A stretch of DNA of 64,000 nt from Hymenopus coronatus (Eukaryota; Arthropoda; Insecta; Mantodea; Hymenopodidae), in the NCBI GenBank assembly GCA_030762935.1, contig CM060900.1, positions 389,978,632-390,042,631 of the forward strand. The letters run 5' to 3'. The position numbers and the translations under genes are program-made. Shown here piece by piece: positions 1 through 11,554 of the stretch (the first letter of the stretch is position 1; every line of letters begins with the position of its first letter). The notes beneath the pieces are model-generated. The model was not told the DNA's origin. It worked only from the letters and a program-made list of their open reading frames with translations, and ran no database searches.

Positions 1-330
1 AATATATATTAATAATAATATAATAATATATATTAATAATAAATTAATAATAATATAATAATATAATAATATATAATATATAATAATAATATAATAATAT
101 ATAATAATATATAATAATAATAAAAATATAATATAACAATATTATAATAATAATAATAATATTATAATAATATTTAATAGTAATAATAATAATATTATTA
201 TATTATTATATTATTATTACTATTGTTAATATTGCTATTATTGGTATGATTATTATTGTTAATATTGCTATTATTGTTATTATTATTAATATTATTATTA
301 TTATTATTATTATTATTCTTATTTTCATGG
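1..330. repeat. AT-rich (AAT/ATT)n microsatellite block
   Basis: The first ~330 bases are almost only A and T, first as AAT/ATA-type runs and then as ATT runs interrupted by GTT and GCT. It is an imperfect trinucleotide microsatellite that has drifted. The left edge lies outside the window. Confidence 0.9.
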
Positions 331-1430
331 TGTTAATATTATATTATCGTACATGGCTATGCATATGGTAAAGAATTATAGAAACCACTAAAACATTGTC
401 CACTTTAGCAGAGTCGTGTTATGGCATTGTTATTTTAGTTTCCTGAAGAAAGTTCGAGAGTCAATTATTGTTATTCCTAGGTTTTTGAGCAATATATATT
501 TATAATTTAATTATTAATATAGCTATCATAATAAAATAACACGTATAGTTGTAACATTGCAACAAAAAGTATCAAAACAAACAGGTAACACATTTTAACA
601 AATATGTAAAACTTATTTCCCGCTGGTTACACATAGTTTTTGCTTACACTCGCACATTAAAAGTAACCACTACCTGTCAATAGATCCACTTGATTGTGAA
701 GTGTATATTGGAGCAGTAAAACTTTGCATTTGTTCTAGAATAATGTTCTGGGTAAAAACAGAGCAGAAAAAACAATATAGCTTAAGGTACAAATTTAGAA
801 CGAATTAACGTAATTATATTCATTTGGGACAAACATCTGCGCTCGAAATTGCGTATTCAGTTAAGTACCCTTATTTGTCTCTAACTGGCTCGGCAACTTA
901 ATTGACCTGACACTGTAAAAATCGCCTCATTAAAGTGAAAAATGATTAGCGTTACTAAAAACAAATAGAATAATCAGTGAATTTTACGACTTCAATTACT
1001 AGACATAAACAGTTATTCCCTAATCTCCCAATCCTGTCTTTTGCGTCAATTGAGTTCTAAACGTTGCCAAAATATGTTACTGGTCATCAGCATTATAGTT
1101 ACTGCTAGTGTAGTCGAAACCTTTCTAAGTATAACCGTTATGTAGCAGCGTTTATATGTATTTATATCCAAAAGTTGTATTTTCTCACCACTCGTATTAC
1201 CAAAGGTTTATTTCTATTCAAAGCTTGTATTATTAAAAAGAGATTTGGTGTCAGAAGTTGTCGAAAGCTCCAAGGGAATAATATGCTTATCAATTGCTCA
1301 GATGTGGAACTTTTATCAATGGAGTAATTCCCATATGAAGGGAATTCTCATTTACAGAAGAACATCAGAGTGATTATGCTCTCCAGCAGCGTCATGTAGC
1401 TATCTTCGTAATTTTGATAGGGATGAGCAG
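331..1430. other. No gene seen
   Basis: AT-rich non-coding sequence. I see no open frame of note, no family motif and no repeat shared with the rest of the window. Confidence 0.5.
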
Positions 1431-1437
1431 AACGAAA

Positions 1438-1505
1438 TGGCTCCGCGGTAACGCGAGACGTCTAGACTCGAGATGTCCCGAGTTTGCTTCCCGTTTGGCC
1501 AGCCA
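1438..1505 (+). repeat. tRNA-like SINE head, diverged
   Basis: The stretch has an A-box-like CTCCGCGGTAACGCG and a B-box-like GAGTTTGCTTCCCG at a tRNA-like distance. A similar arrangement is seen on the minus strand near 60840-60910 (GGTTCCGCGGTAACC). It cannot be a functional tRNA because the acceptor stem does not pair. Confidence 0.3.
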
Positions 1506-1599
1506 CTAAGATACTGGATATTTTCAGAGTTATCCCTGTTCAGTGGGCAATTTCTGAAGTGTATTTATGTGAATTTTTGTATTATGAATTTGATATCAT

Positions 1600-2170
1600 T
1601 TCATTTCCTTAAATTTCAGGGTTGAAGGCTCAGGCGAGAGGACGGCGATCGAGACTGGCTGTGGAACTTTCGCTGTTCTCAGTTTGTCCTCTCTGAAGTC
1701 GACCTTCCTGAACCATGGTTTTTCCGGCGTTCTCCGCGTTATCAAGCAAATACTATGGAATTTAATTACATCACCCGAATTTTCGTTCACCACTTCATGT
1801 TCACATAATTCCCTCGTCTGTTTCAGGGTTAAAAAACCAGGCGACAGTGTGCGGCAGGATGCAGCTGGCTGTGGCTGTAAAGAGTTTACCCTGGCATTGT
1901 CGTCGGTATCGCATGTTCGGGACCCGCCTTGGGAACTTTAGGGCTCGCTCCCCCTCGGGAAACACCAGAGGCTCGAGGCATTCCATCTGTAACCGTTAGG
2001 GACCCCGTCAACGCTTCTGCCCATCACCATCCGGATCTCGTTGCCCTAAAGGTTTCCCCTTGCCCCTCCCTCCATGAGGTCACTTAAGACGCAAAGGGCC
2101 CTAAGAACATGAGTACAGTGCTCTGCGTCAATGTCTGGGGACTCCGTCGGCGTGCAATCCAAATCCTATT
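1600..2170 (+). repeat. GC-rich interspersed repeat (family C)
   Basis: A GC-rich island in AT-rich DNA. It holds two sub-units that each begin with TTCAGGGTT (near 1615 and 1824). The second half (1815-2160) resembles 40080-40460: both contain the start motif, a TTAGGGAC-CCGTCAA block and a cytosine-rich block. This looks like a diverged retroposon family whose coding capacity, if any, is not visible. Confidence 0.5.
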
Positions 2171-2990
2171 TCCTTCGTATTACTTTCCATATAAATCATC
2201 GCGCTATTTTTATTCCTTTCACAAACTATTGTTGTAAAAATGTTTTTTTTCTATCCCTTTCATGTTAATTGAGATTCACATTTCCAGAAATATTTTCATT
2301 ACATATTTTGTAGCAGTTACAAAGAGAATATAGCAGACAGAAGCGATAGTCACTAATTAAACAGTGACTCTGTGTGTTTGTTGGCATGGAAACTCCATAC
2401 TCCTGCATGACATCACAAGTAACAAAAAATAGCGACTTTAGTACTTTAAAAAATGAAGTACTGGACAATTCAAATTACAATTCGGATACTGAATGCGCAG
2501 GAGAATTATTTGATAAACGTTCTGTGTTTTTCCCGCATGTTTGCTGCTGCAACCCTTTATGCATATATGTTATGGTTCAGTAGTTACACGAACTTCTAAA
2601 AAGTTTAATAAAATGTTATAGTACTTCGGAGAATATTCTTCGGAATATTCAACATTATTGTGTATTGCTCATGCATACATGTAAGAAATTCGAGATATTC
2701 GTAGTAAAAAAAAAAAAAAAGAAAATTATAAAATGCTCCGTTAAAGACAAGTTTCGGTAGGGTGATTTTATTCAAAATATTTGTGTTGCACATTTAGGAT
2801 TTATTGAGCTTATTTACCAGACTTGTTCCCCATTTAAATGCCACCTTTAACGTCTATGTCCTATCGGCGGTTTTTCCTCTGGAACAATTGCTCGTGGCAA
2901 TGGTGTTCACTCTATTACTCTTTGGTATATTTTCTTTAGATTTACACGTACTCATCCTTTGGGGAGGGTAGGGAATGATCTGGGCTATAA
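2171..2990. other. No gene seen
   Basis: AT-rich sequence with a short poly-A run near 2706-2720. Open frames are short and unconvincing. Confidence 0.5.
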
Positions 2991-3002
2991 AAGATACCCA
3001 TT

Positions 3003-3072
3003 TCCAGCTGGAAATCGAAACCGGACCCTCCCATAGAAGTTAGGTGCTCTACCGACTCAGCTGTGGGGTTCA
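3003..3072 (-). repeat. tRNA-like SINE head (tRNA-Lys-like)
   Basis: On the minus strand the segment reads like a tRNA 5' half and T-arm. The A-box region contains TGAGTCGGTAGAGCACC and the B-box region GGTTTCGATTTCC. The AGCT(G/C)AGTCGGTAGAGCA pattern is typical of lysine-type tRNAs. The acceptor ends do not pair, so I read it as the head of an old SINE with its body to the left. Confidence 0.45.
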
Positions 3073-3079
3073 GATTACT

Positions 3080-4500
3080 ACCAGCCTCGGTATCTATCCG
3101 AATTGTTGCTATTACCAATTTTGTTAGACACGCGCATGCGTGGGCTTAGACTTTTATTTCGTGTGAAATATCGATATTGAATTATTTTCGGCAATACGAA
3201 AAGTCCCCCGGCTGGACTAATAGCTTAGTCAATAAAGTACCTGCATGCCATATGAGGAGTCCCATGTTTAATTTCAAGTGGCGGGGATTTCTCTTTAACT
3301 TCTCCAAAAGTTGGTATTATTATACTGTGTGTGTGCGTGATCAATGTAATAAACACAAATAAATAAAATCCAATGACAGCTGTACTTGAGTTAACACTAT
3401 TGTCAATAGACAATATCTCCAAAAGATAAAAGGTCATCGACATGACTATCGCCTTCAAAGGTGGTGTATATATGGAACACCTAAATACTTCCCATGCCGT
3501 AAGTATGAAGTAGAGGAAGTAAATAAGATCTTAAGAGCAATAAAGTAAACGAATGCCACTTTTTAACAATAGTTTATATGCAGTTTTTAAGAAGGTTATA
3601 ATTTTCATAGAAACAGTATTAATTTTTCAAATCCCTTCAACAAAAACAAAAACAAACTGTTAGATCCTTTTATTCCTGGAACATAAAATAATGTGGCATC
3701 CTATTACTAATAGTGCGGGAAAAAATTCTTCTGGAAATTCTACCATTAACACTAATTCTTAATTTAAAACAGCAGAATAGAATCTAACGTAACATACTCA
3801 ATAGGAATGGCATAGTGTCAAAACTATGTAAATTTGTGTTTTAAACATTTTGTTACCTCATTCGTATTTAAACGGTAAAATTGCTGACTACTGTTTCTGA
3901 CGTTTATGGTACTGTAAAGAATTTTATTCTCATTCTCATTTTAATCCAAGTTAGTAGCTGTTTATTTGTTACAAAGCACATTTAAAAGTTTCAAATGCGG
4001 CAATTAATCACCCGTGGTTTGATTTACCGCAGCTCTTTTCTAACTTTTAGCATTTGTTAAAAGTTTCAGCTCATGAAAAACGTAATGTCTTAGTACGCTG
4101 TTTAACATGCTGTTATAGTTAACATAGACCGGTGAAAATGCGATCTTACGGATTGAAATTTTAAAAGATTAATACCGTATTTCAAATACTGATGAAACAA
4201 GGCCCAAACGTTTGCTAATGTGATGATGAAAATTTAAGGGCGCTCAGAACTGAAAATGCTACTTTCTGGAAACTTCAGGTATATCTTACAATATACACTG
4301 CCGTTTATGAAAATTGCAATACCAAGAAAGGATTTTCCGAATAACTCCAAACTTAGTGGAAGTGTAGAAGAGTGTGCAATCAATTAGTGATTCGATTTGC
4401 AGAGAGACAAGACGCGTGATTTTGCCTCTTTTCAACCAAATTCTGCAACACTTCGTAAGCCAATCTTTCGATGAGAACAATTTAAAGTGTGTAGGACATT
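3080..4500. other. No gene seen
   Basis: AT-rich intergenic sequence with no long frame, motif or shared repeat that I could recognise. Confidence 0.5.
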
Positions 4501-4506
4501 TTTTGT

Positions 4507-4660
4507 GGAAGTATTTAACGCCGGTTTTACTACTTGTGACACCGGTGCTGATACATTCAACGAAAATTGAGCAAATGGAGCACCGGTGGAATGCGGTGGC
4601 GGGGGAAACCGGAGAAACCGTAGAGAACCCGCCCCTGCGCAGTTTTGTCCACCAAAAATG
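4507..4660 (-). repeat. SINE-B fragment (3' body, head missing)
   Basis: It matches the body of the complete SINE at 52560-52796: a TTAACGCC start block, GGAGCACCGGTGGAATGCG, a run of GG-AAACCGGAGAA, and CCGCCC followed by TTTGTCCACCA. The tRNA-like head is absent. It lies directly upstream of a transposase fragment. Confidence 0.75.
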
Positions 4661-4689
4661 TTTTAGGACAGAATTATTAGTAGCGATTT

Positions 4690-4913
4690 GCGGTTCCTCG
4701 GTCCACCGACCTAATCACCTGCGATTTCTATCTCTGGGGTAACTTAAAGCATAACGTGTACAAGACAAACTCTCACATCTTGGAAGAATTAAAACAAAAT
4801 ATCCGCCAAGAAATTGTCAGCATTATTCAACGTGAACTAGGAGGGATGGATAGTTTCTTAAGATGTGCCAAAATGTATGGATAACGGCGGTGGCCATTTT
4901 CAGCATCTCCTTT
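4690..4913 (+). pseudogene. Tc1/mariner-type transposase, C-terminal relic
   Basis: From 4699 the frame reads RSTDLITCDFYLWG, the third catalytic-aspartate block (PPRSPDL..CDFYLWG) of Tc1/mariner transposases with DUF4817-type N-termini. It continues with LEELKQNIRQEIV and, after a one-base frameshift around 4870, ends in NGGGHFQHLL and a stop at 4913. That ending is the usual C-terminus of this family; compare GGGHFEHLL at 7740 and DGRHFQHLL at 31280. Only about the last 70 codons remain. The upstream part is absent or replaced by the SINE-B fragment. It is certainly non-functional. Confidence 0.85.
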
Positions 4914-5241
4914 AATAGCATTACATTAAAGCCCCTAAAAGTAGTTTTCAAAATATTGCATTGTTTCATCCGCGCTTTTCTATAATAGTGGCAGACGGCA
5001 ACGAGCGCCGAAGGCGCGGATAGGCAAAACACCGCGCAGCCGGTTCCAAAGTTTTTGGTTCACCCGGTAGTTCAAATAATATGTCTACTTGCGAAGCGAA
5101 GAGGTTATGTAGCATAACGAACAACACCTAGCTAGACAGCTAAAGGACGTCAAATTCGCAAAAAGCATCTGCCATTACGAAATACTTGCTGCAATTTTAT
5201 AGATAACCTAGTGATTCCTGGCTCGTAACCTCACACGCTAA

Positions 5242-5345
5242 GGGCCTGTATTACGACCTTCGGTTAATAGCCGGAGTTTGTTAACTCCCAGTTGTCGCTA
5301 ACTGTTGGTTAAATTCAGTGGCTCGTATTACGATCACAATTTGCC
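5242..5345 (+). repeat. Harbinger left terminal and subterminal repeats
   Basis: The terminus GGGCCTGTATTACG is followed by GGTTAATAGCCGGAG, a GTTAACTCCCAGTT block and a second GTATTACGA copy. The same words appear in inverse orientation at the right end (14330-14441), where GTTAACTCC and CGGTTAA also recur. Such subterminal arrays are plausible binding sites for the Myb-like and nuclease proteins. Confidence 0.75.
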
Positions 5346-6343
5346 TGTAGGTTTGGTATCCTGTGGCTTATGATGCCGTGAGAGCAGTTGGTAACATTTT
5401 TCCACTAAAATATCACAGGTGTTTTCAACGCTATCTTGCGATAAACTGTATAATTCGCGATTATAAACAAGCCTGGACATCAACAACAACTGTATAATTA
5501 CAAATAAATATAGAAGACAGACTGTTTATTAGTCGTCAATTAATCTCAAGGAATAAGCGTAGTAGTTTATTTGTATTTCAGTAATATTTAGTACATATTA
5601 GAGTTTAGCATATTGTAAGTGTGTTTAAATTATAGCTATTTTTTGGATATAGATTAGATTTTTTATAATCAGTTGTTAGGTTAGCGTGTTTTTTTTTTAT
5701 TTGTTTGAGTTTAGTAATATTTATTTAAGGATGGAAGAGATAAAGAAGAAGCGCTCTGCAAACTATTCGGAATAGGAAAACTTATTGCTTTTAGAACTCA
5801 TTCAGGAGCATAAGTGGAAAATAAAGGCACAGGAGTGGCCACATGGAAGCAGAAGGTAGGTTTGCATTGTACTTTTGCTTTGATTTAACCTTTCATATTT
5901 GTTTATATTAACCTTGGGAGCAAATTTCCAGGCAATTTAATGCTCAGACCGCGAATCACCGGACCACTGACCAGATTCGAGAGAAGTATGACTCTCTAAA
6001 GAAAAAAGGTCGGCAGGCAACTGCCGAAAGGAAGAAAAACTTGTATGGACAGGAGAAGGAAAGTCATCACCAACTGACGAGGTTTTAAATTCATTAATGG
6101 ACAGCTCAGGCAATGGGATGAAATCTGTGACAGATTGTGATCTTGGTAAGAATTACAGCAGTTTTCTCTCTTCTGTCAAAGTAAACATGAGTAATTATCT
6201 TCTACCAATGTGTAATCGTATTGTAGATGATGCAGCAGGAAGTATGGAAATCTTCGTTGCTCCTGGCACTTCAGTTATTGAGCCTGCTGAAGCAGAGCAA
6301 AATACACAAACTTCAGAAGGTAAGAAATCTGAAGCAGTATATA

Positions 6344-6448
6344 CAGGATGTTTCAAAAATACGGGGCATAATTTCAGGTATGTATTTCCCACATGAAGAC
6401 AATCAAAATAGTTCAGTATAACATGTGTCCGGAAATGCTTCATTTCCG
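6344..6448 (+). repeat. Left TIR of the mariner-type element
   Basis: It ends in the palindrome CCGGAAATGCTTCATTTCCG (6429-6448), whose arms CGGAAATG and CATTTCCG can form a hairpin. The palindrome and its surroundings are repeated at 6507-6526, 78 bp further in. Confidence 0.9.
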
Positions 6449-6675
6449 AATTATGGCCTTTACAACATTGAAAGTCTCACCTGTAGACAGTCAAAATAGT
6501 TCATGTCCGGAAATGCTTCATTTCCGAGTTATGGCCTTCACAACATTGGAATTCACCGGAACGTTTTTTCTTTCCGCAGGTCTTTGCCGTCAAAGGAGAC
6601 ATTAGGAGGGCGCTCTGATAGTTCATTCTGAGGAAGGTTACATTCAGTGTTCTTTAGGCGTTAAGACTGTGCGAC

Positions 6676-7740
6676 ATGTATTCAAATCAAGAGCTGGCAG
6701 AGATACACTTCATGTACGGTAAGGCGGATGGCAATGCTGCGCTGGCTCGTCGTTTGTACCAGGAGAGTTACCCACAGCGACAATGTCCAGATCGGAAGAC
6801 ATCTGTACGTCTCTATTCCCGTCTGTGCGAATATGGAACATTCACCTCTCCTGGTTTGGGAAGGGGACGACCAAGATCTACAACTCTAGAAGTGCAGGAG
6901 GAGAGTCTGGAGGTTGTGGACAGGACTCCTATCAGCACACGACGGTTAGCGTTGCAAGTCAATGTTCCTCATACGACTGTCTGGAGACTGTTGAACGAAT
7001 ATCAATTGTATCCTTATCATTTGCAACGTGTACAGGCCCTGTCACCAGCAGATTACCCTGCACGAGTTAGGTTCTGTCAGTGGTTCTTGCAGCAGTGTGG
7101 TGTAAATCCGAACGTTTCTGCCGTCGTATTATTTACAGATGAAGCACAGTTCACAAGAGATGGCATAACAAATTTCCACAATCAGCATGTATGGTCGCAT
7201 GAAAACCCACGTGCAACTGTTGTATCTCATCACCAGGTGCGGTTCTCCCTCAACATGTGGGCCGGTATCATTGGTGATCGATTAGTTGGACCCCATGTAC
7301 TTGTAAACAGACTTACGGGGCAGGCGTACACAAACTTCCTGGAAAACACCATACCTGACGTTTTCGAAGACACTCCACTGATCAATCATCAACACATTCA
7401 CTTCTTGCATGATGGCACTCCTGCACACTTAAGTCTTACGGCTCGCCGGTACTTGGATCGAAGGTTTCCTGATCGATGGATAGGTAGAGGTGGCGCAATT
7501 GCTTGGCCTCCACGCTCATCTGATCTGAACCCTCTCGATTTCTACTTGTGGGGTCATTTAAAATCATTGGTTTATTTGTCTCCGGTGCCGGATTTGGAAT
7601 CCCTTCGGAATCGAATTGTGGCAAGTTGTGAGGACATACGCAATACTCCTGGAGTTTGGGATCGTCTTCGCAGGTCAGTGAGACATCGATGTGAGGTCTG
7701 TATTCAAGCAGGAGGTGGACATTTTGAACATCTTCTGTAA
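6676..7740 (+). CDS. Tc1/mariner-superfamily transposase (DUF4817-type HTH, DD36D)
   Basis: This 354-residue protein would cut and rejoin the TIRs of its own element in the nucleus. Residues ~5-60 form a DUF4817-like helix-turn-helix (ELAEIHFMYGKADGNA, then CPDRKTSVRLYSRL). RGRPRS at 63-68 is the GRPR-type linker of the superfamily, and a second helix-turn-helix follows (STRRLALQVNVPHTTVWRLL, 87-106). LYPYHLQRVQAL (111-122) leads into the catalytic domain. The acidic residues I see are D155 (LFTDEAQFT), D246 (FLHDGTPAH) and D283 (PPRSSDLNPLDFYLWG), with 36 residues between the last two. The C-terminus is GGGHFEHLL. The length is normal for the family and the frame has no stop. The ATG at 6676 is used because the sibling copy at 63381 starts with the same MYSNQEL. 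The D-to-D spacing was counted by hand. Activity is untested. Confidence 0.95.
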   Translation: MYSNQELAEIHFMYGKADGNAALARRLYQESYPQRQCPDRKTSVRLYSRLCEYGTFTSPGLGRGRPRSTTLEVQEESLEVVDRTPISTRRLALQVNVPHTTVWRLLNEYQLYPYHLQRVQALSPADYPARVRFCQWFLQQCGVNPNVSAVVLFTDEAQFTRDGITNFHNQHVWSHENPRATVVSHHQVRFSLNMWAGIIGDRLVGPHVLVNRLTGQAYTNFLENTIPDVFEDTPLINHQHIHFLHDGTPAHLSLTARRYLDRRFPDRWIGRGGAIAWPPRSSDLNPLDFYLWGHLKSLVYLSPVPDLESLRNRIVASCEDIRNTPGVWDRLRRSVRHRCEVCIQAGGGHFEHLL

Positions 7741-7802
7741 TTACAACAACCTGCGGAAAGAAAAACGTTCCAGTGAATTTCAATGTTGTGAAGGCTATAA
7801 CT

Positions 7803-7907
7803 CGGAAATGAAGCATTTCCGGACACATGTTATAATGAACTAATTTGATTGTCTACATGTGGGAAATACATACCTGAAATTATGCCCCGTATTTTTGAAA
7901 CAGCCTG
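7803..7907 (-). repeat. Right TIR of the mariner-type element
   Basis: Inverse complement of 6344-6448 with only scattered mismatches and no length difference. It starts with the same CGGAAATG-AAG-CATTTCCG palindrome and ends at the TA dinucleotide. Unlike the left end it has a single copy of the palindrome. Confidence 0.9.
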
Positions 7908-8948
7908 TATATACCAAGCTGAGAGTAGCAAGCAGTGAGTACACAAAGAAAAGCTTGAGCAATATTTTCCCCTGCCCGCTTGTGATCTACAGACAGTAAG
8001 CCATAAGCAAAAATCTTAGTCATGCAGCTTCACCGAGATTTTGAGCTTTGGCCCATGGCAAGAAAATCGAGCAGTGGCTGTAAATTTACTGTTGCAAAAT
8101 GTTCAATTTAGAGGTTCTTATATAAATATGCAACCCAGTTTTTATATCTAGACAACATTATGATTCCTGAACATGGGTTTTCCATATGAATTTTGGGTCT
8201 TTGTAATCTGTAGGCTGTATGTGTTCTAAATTAATATTCCGTATCACTGCCTAGGCACAGAATTTATCTTTAATTCAGAAGACGTATACATGCAATACCA
8301 AATCAAGTTACATTTCAAAGTGCCATGGAGTAAATACCAAAGTACAAATTTTATTTGCAATTAGAAATGATCTTATTTTGATTGTTACCGAAAATGCAGA
8401 ATATATTTAAGAATAATGCAAGTAAAATGTCAATGCGTACATCACTACATATATTGATGTATAAAAGTGCTGTGGAAGGTAACTGATGTATTGACTGTAT
8501 GTAGTGTAGATGGCAGCACTTTAAGTGGGAAAGGCTAAAGAAATAAATAGTTTTATGTAGGAAATATCCACATAAGTTTACCTTGTCACATTACTAAATG
8601 AAAATGAGGGAATGTTTGAATATTATAATAAAACAGTTATTTTGAGAACATTCCTAGCCGTACTTTGTCAAGAAGTGTTAGAATAACTGACAGGTACCAT
8701 ATTTACTTGTATATGGTTACAAGGTTGCATAAAGTCTATGGTCATACTTGATGCAGATATACATTGTTTTCTAATCTTGCTGAATCAGATATGTGAAATG
8801 TGTAACGTTTTGTCTGCTATAGTTGGAGAGAAATGTAACATGTATTAATAAATAATTTTGTAATTTACAGATCTTGACTGGGGTGACTTCTCAGTTAAAA
8901 TGCTGAAAATACCTCGAAGTACTGCTTTACAGACTACAGGCAGTGCAG

Positions 8949-10341
8949 GTGAGCACTCTTTCAGAGAAATGTATGACTGATGCTAACATAACCAGCTATC
9001 GATATTTTTTTTGAATGTGTTAGATTTAACATACACTCATCTAGGAGTGTAGTAAAATATATGTCTTCTTAGGGCCTATTATGCCAGCATTTAAGATGAA
9101 TAGTGAATGTTTAAGTGGATAAATGATGTTTACATGCAGTATTATCTTCCATATCATAAGGAGGAACACTGATTACTAACTGTTTTTGGTACTAAACATC
9201 ACACACTTTTTAAATGCACTAGATATACTACTTGTATATCTGCTAAACATTGAATCCTATGATTGGTGGTCATCCATGATGAAAACCATATTTACTGAAG
9301 AAACCTAAGGCATTGTCATATTCAATTTAGTGGCAAACAACTTATTTAATGGCCCTTTTTCAAGCTAGATTTAATTAGTCCTTTACTATTTAGCTAAAAG
9401 TATTTTTAAAATACTACAGCACTTTCTTTATTGAACTTGAAAAATGCAGTATTAATGCGTACATGTGGTGCCAAAATGAAAATGTACAAAACTCAAGGTT
9501 TGGTAGTAACACATCCAGTTTGAGAAACTGCTACAATGCAATAAAATAACAATAATTTGTCACTTCACTGTTACTAGCTTCATTTTTATATATTATATGC
9601 TACAATAAATCTTCAGTGTCACATCTGGTGATGCTCAAACTAACTTAAATGCCAAAGCCAAGGGCTTTGTCTTGTGTCCACAGTTTTTTTAAAATGAAGA
9701 GCAAATCTCAAAAAAAAAAAAAAAAAAAAAAAATTGAGGCCTGTTAAGTGTAAACTTAACGAAACAATAAGTTATAAAATTTTTATTGAAACTGCACATT
9801 ATTTACTTCTGACAAAAGTCTGGACAGTGATTATCATCCTTGGCACAACAAGTAATCATGCTTTATAAATTAAATATCTGATTTTGTCCTTTGTGTAACA
9901 GATCTGATTACTTAAAGGAGTGGAATGTTATGAAGTAATTAAATGTGTTATTACTTCAGCTTATTTCCAATACTGTTAGTAACGTTTTTCATAAAACACA
10001 TTTCATGAAGGCTATCACACAGACTGCCCAAGGTCTATAGTTTCCTTCTTTCCTACACCAGAAACAAATGAATGCTATGTGTGCACTAATATGTACTCGT
10101 ATTATGTCTTAAATCAGTTCAACCTTCTAAACACTACCACTAATTGCAAACAGCAGAAAAATACATTTCATAATAACCTATAAATTAGAGTTGCGCTATA
10201 TGCCAGATGGTTTTGTGCATAGGACAAATTTCAGTAAATGTTTCCTGTAACAGCTGCATGTATACTATCTGAAATTAGAAAGCACAGACACCAAGGTATT
10301 GTTCTTTTGTTATGTAATTGTGCATTTTATATTGTTCACAG
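8949..10341 (+). other. Intron 3 of the decayed Harbinger gene
   Basis: Between the GTGAGC donor at 8949 and the TTCACAG acceptor ending at 10341 the sequence is AT-rich with no coding signal. It contains a 24-base poly-A run at 9710-9733, which could be the tail of an old retroposon, but I cannot define a body. Confidence 0.5.
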
Positions 10342-11554
10342 AAAGAAAATGCACCACCCTCAACGTCCAGTAAAAACATTGTGTCTTGGGCAAAGGAGAG
10401 GAAGGAAGTTACTGTACTTCCAACAGTTGCTCCAAAAGGAATTCGACAATAGACAGAAAAGGGAGCAGGAACTTCACGCGGCCAAAATGAAAATAGAGTA
10501 AAAATGTGTTTTGTTAGATTTGAAATAAGTTGTCAAGAAAACAAATTGGCCAATAAAAAAAAAAGCATGTGTTTGTCAAATTTATTTTTATCCATTGTTA
10601 ACCATTTTATCCTATAATTGACACAATTTTTTTTCCAAGTGGAGGAAAATGTTCTTTTAATACACTGACCCTAACATGCTAGGAGTGTGGAACTCTTCCA
10701 TACCAGTAGTAGGAAGGAAGGCATTGCTGCAGAAATGCTACTGCACCTGTGCTCTGTAGGTCAAAGTGAACAACTATGGTACAATGTGGTCAGGATGGTT
10801 GCTATGAGATGCTTGACCAAGGCCCAGCCTGCCCCCTAGTGAACCTGAGGTGTAGGTTTTGGGAATTTTCTGTGAAATATTGAAATTCTGGGACAGCCAC
10901 CACTATCTCCCTGAGTGATGGTTTCTTCCTTTGTTAGTAATTGGTAGCATTGGAAATATAGTTTCCATGAAGGTTCTGATGAGTGTGTAGCTTTCTTGAA
11001 GGTGATGGCTGATATGTGATTGTTGCTGCAGCAACAGAGGCCTTGAGGGAGACCAGTCAAGTGGGTCAGTCCTCGCTGTCCTCCGGGTCAGATAAATCCA
11101 TGAGGTGGCACTCAATTTGGCCAGCTTATGCTGAATAGACGATAACAAGTACCTTGCCATTGTTTGCTTTGATGCAAAATGAGATAGACAATTAACACTA
11201 AACATATTAAAAGCACAAGCTTTTTAATAATAGCTCATGCCCTAAAAAACACAAACAAAAGTTTAACATAATCACAATTTTTCTTCATTTATTAGCATAA
11301 ACCCTGAACAAAGACAAATTGATAGGAAAATAATTTAAAAATGAATGGTTAAAAACTACAATTTTTCTGTAACAATAATTAGCATAAATCCAAAGCATGA
11401 TAAATTGACAGGAAAATAAAATGAAATCTTTACACAAGTGGTTAACAACCACACTTCCTCTAACAACAGTAAAACATATGATACACAATAATACAGGTAG
11501 GTAGTATTCTTCACATTTGCTTTCTTTCTAATGCTACAAAGATAGCAGCTACAT

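Larger units (their letters stand above)
6344..7907 (+). mobile_element. Tc1/mariner-type transposon with 105-bp TIRs and an intact transposase
   Basis: The element is flanked by TA on both sides (6342-6343 and 7908-7909), as expected for Tc1/mariner insertions. It begins CAGGATGTTTCAAAA and ends in the inverted form. The inverted repeats run 105 bp without a length change (6344-6448 and 7803-7907), and similarity continues inward after a 78-bp duplication on the left side only. One open reading frame fills the interior. It sits 24 bp past the exon 2 donor of the decayed Harbinger gene. A second copy starts at 63057. The high TIR similarity and open frame suggest a young, possibly active copy. 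Confidence 0.93.
5731..10501 (+). pseudogene. Harbinger Myb/SANT-like DNA-binding gene, decayed, 4 exons
   Basis: Exon 1 (5731-5855) opens MEEIKKKRSANYSE, then a TAG, then ENLLLLELIQEHKW, which is the Myb/SANT-like start of Harbinger accessory proteins. Exon 2 (5932-6319) gives TTDQIREKYDSLKKKGRQ and LYG, then a one-base deletion near 6048, then GKSSPTDEVLNSLMDSSG; a glycine/proline-rich joint is usual here. It joins in frame to exon 3 (8871-8948, DLDWGDFSVKMLKI). Exon 4 (10342-10501) has APPSTSSKNIVSWAKER and, in another frame, QKEFDNRQKREQELHAAK, a charged helical tail. GT and AG are present at the donor and acceptor sites. At least one nonsense change and two or three frameshifts make it a pseudogene. 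Intron 2 holds the mariner insertion. Confidence 0.82.

Noticed and set aside
10836..11205. Minus-strand frames within Harbinger between the two genes
   Set aside because: They match no part of the HARBI1-like or Myb-like proteins and overlap the expected 3' untranslated region.
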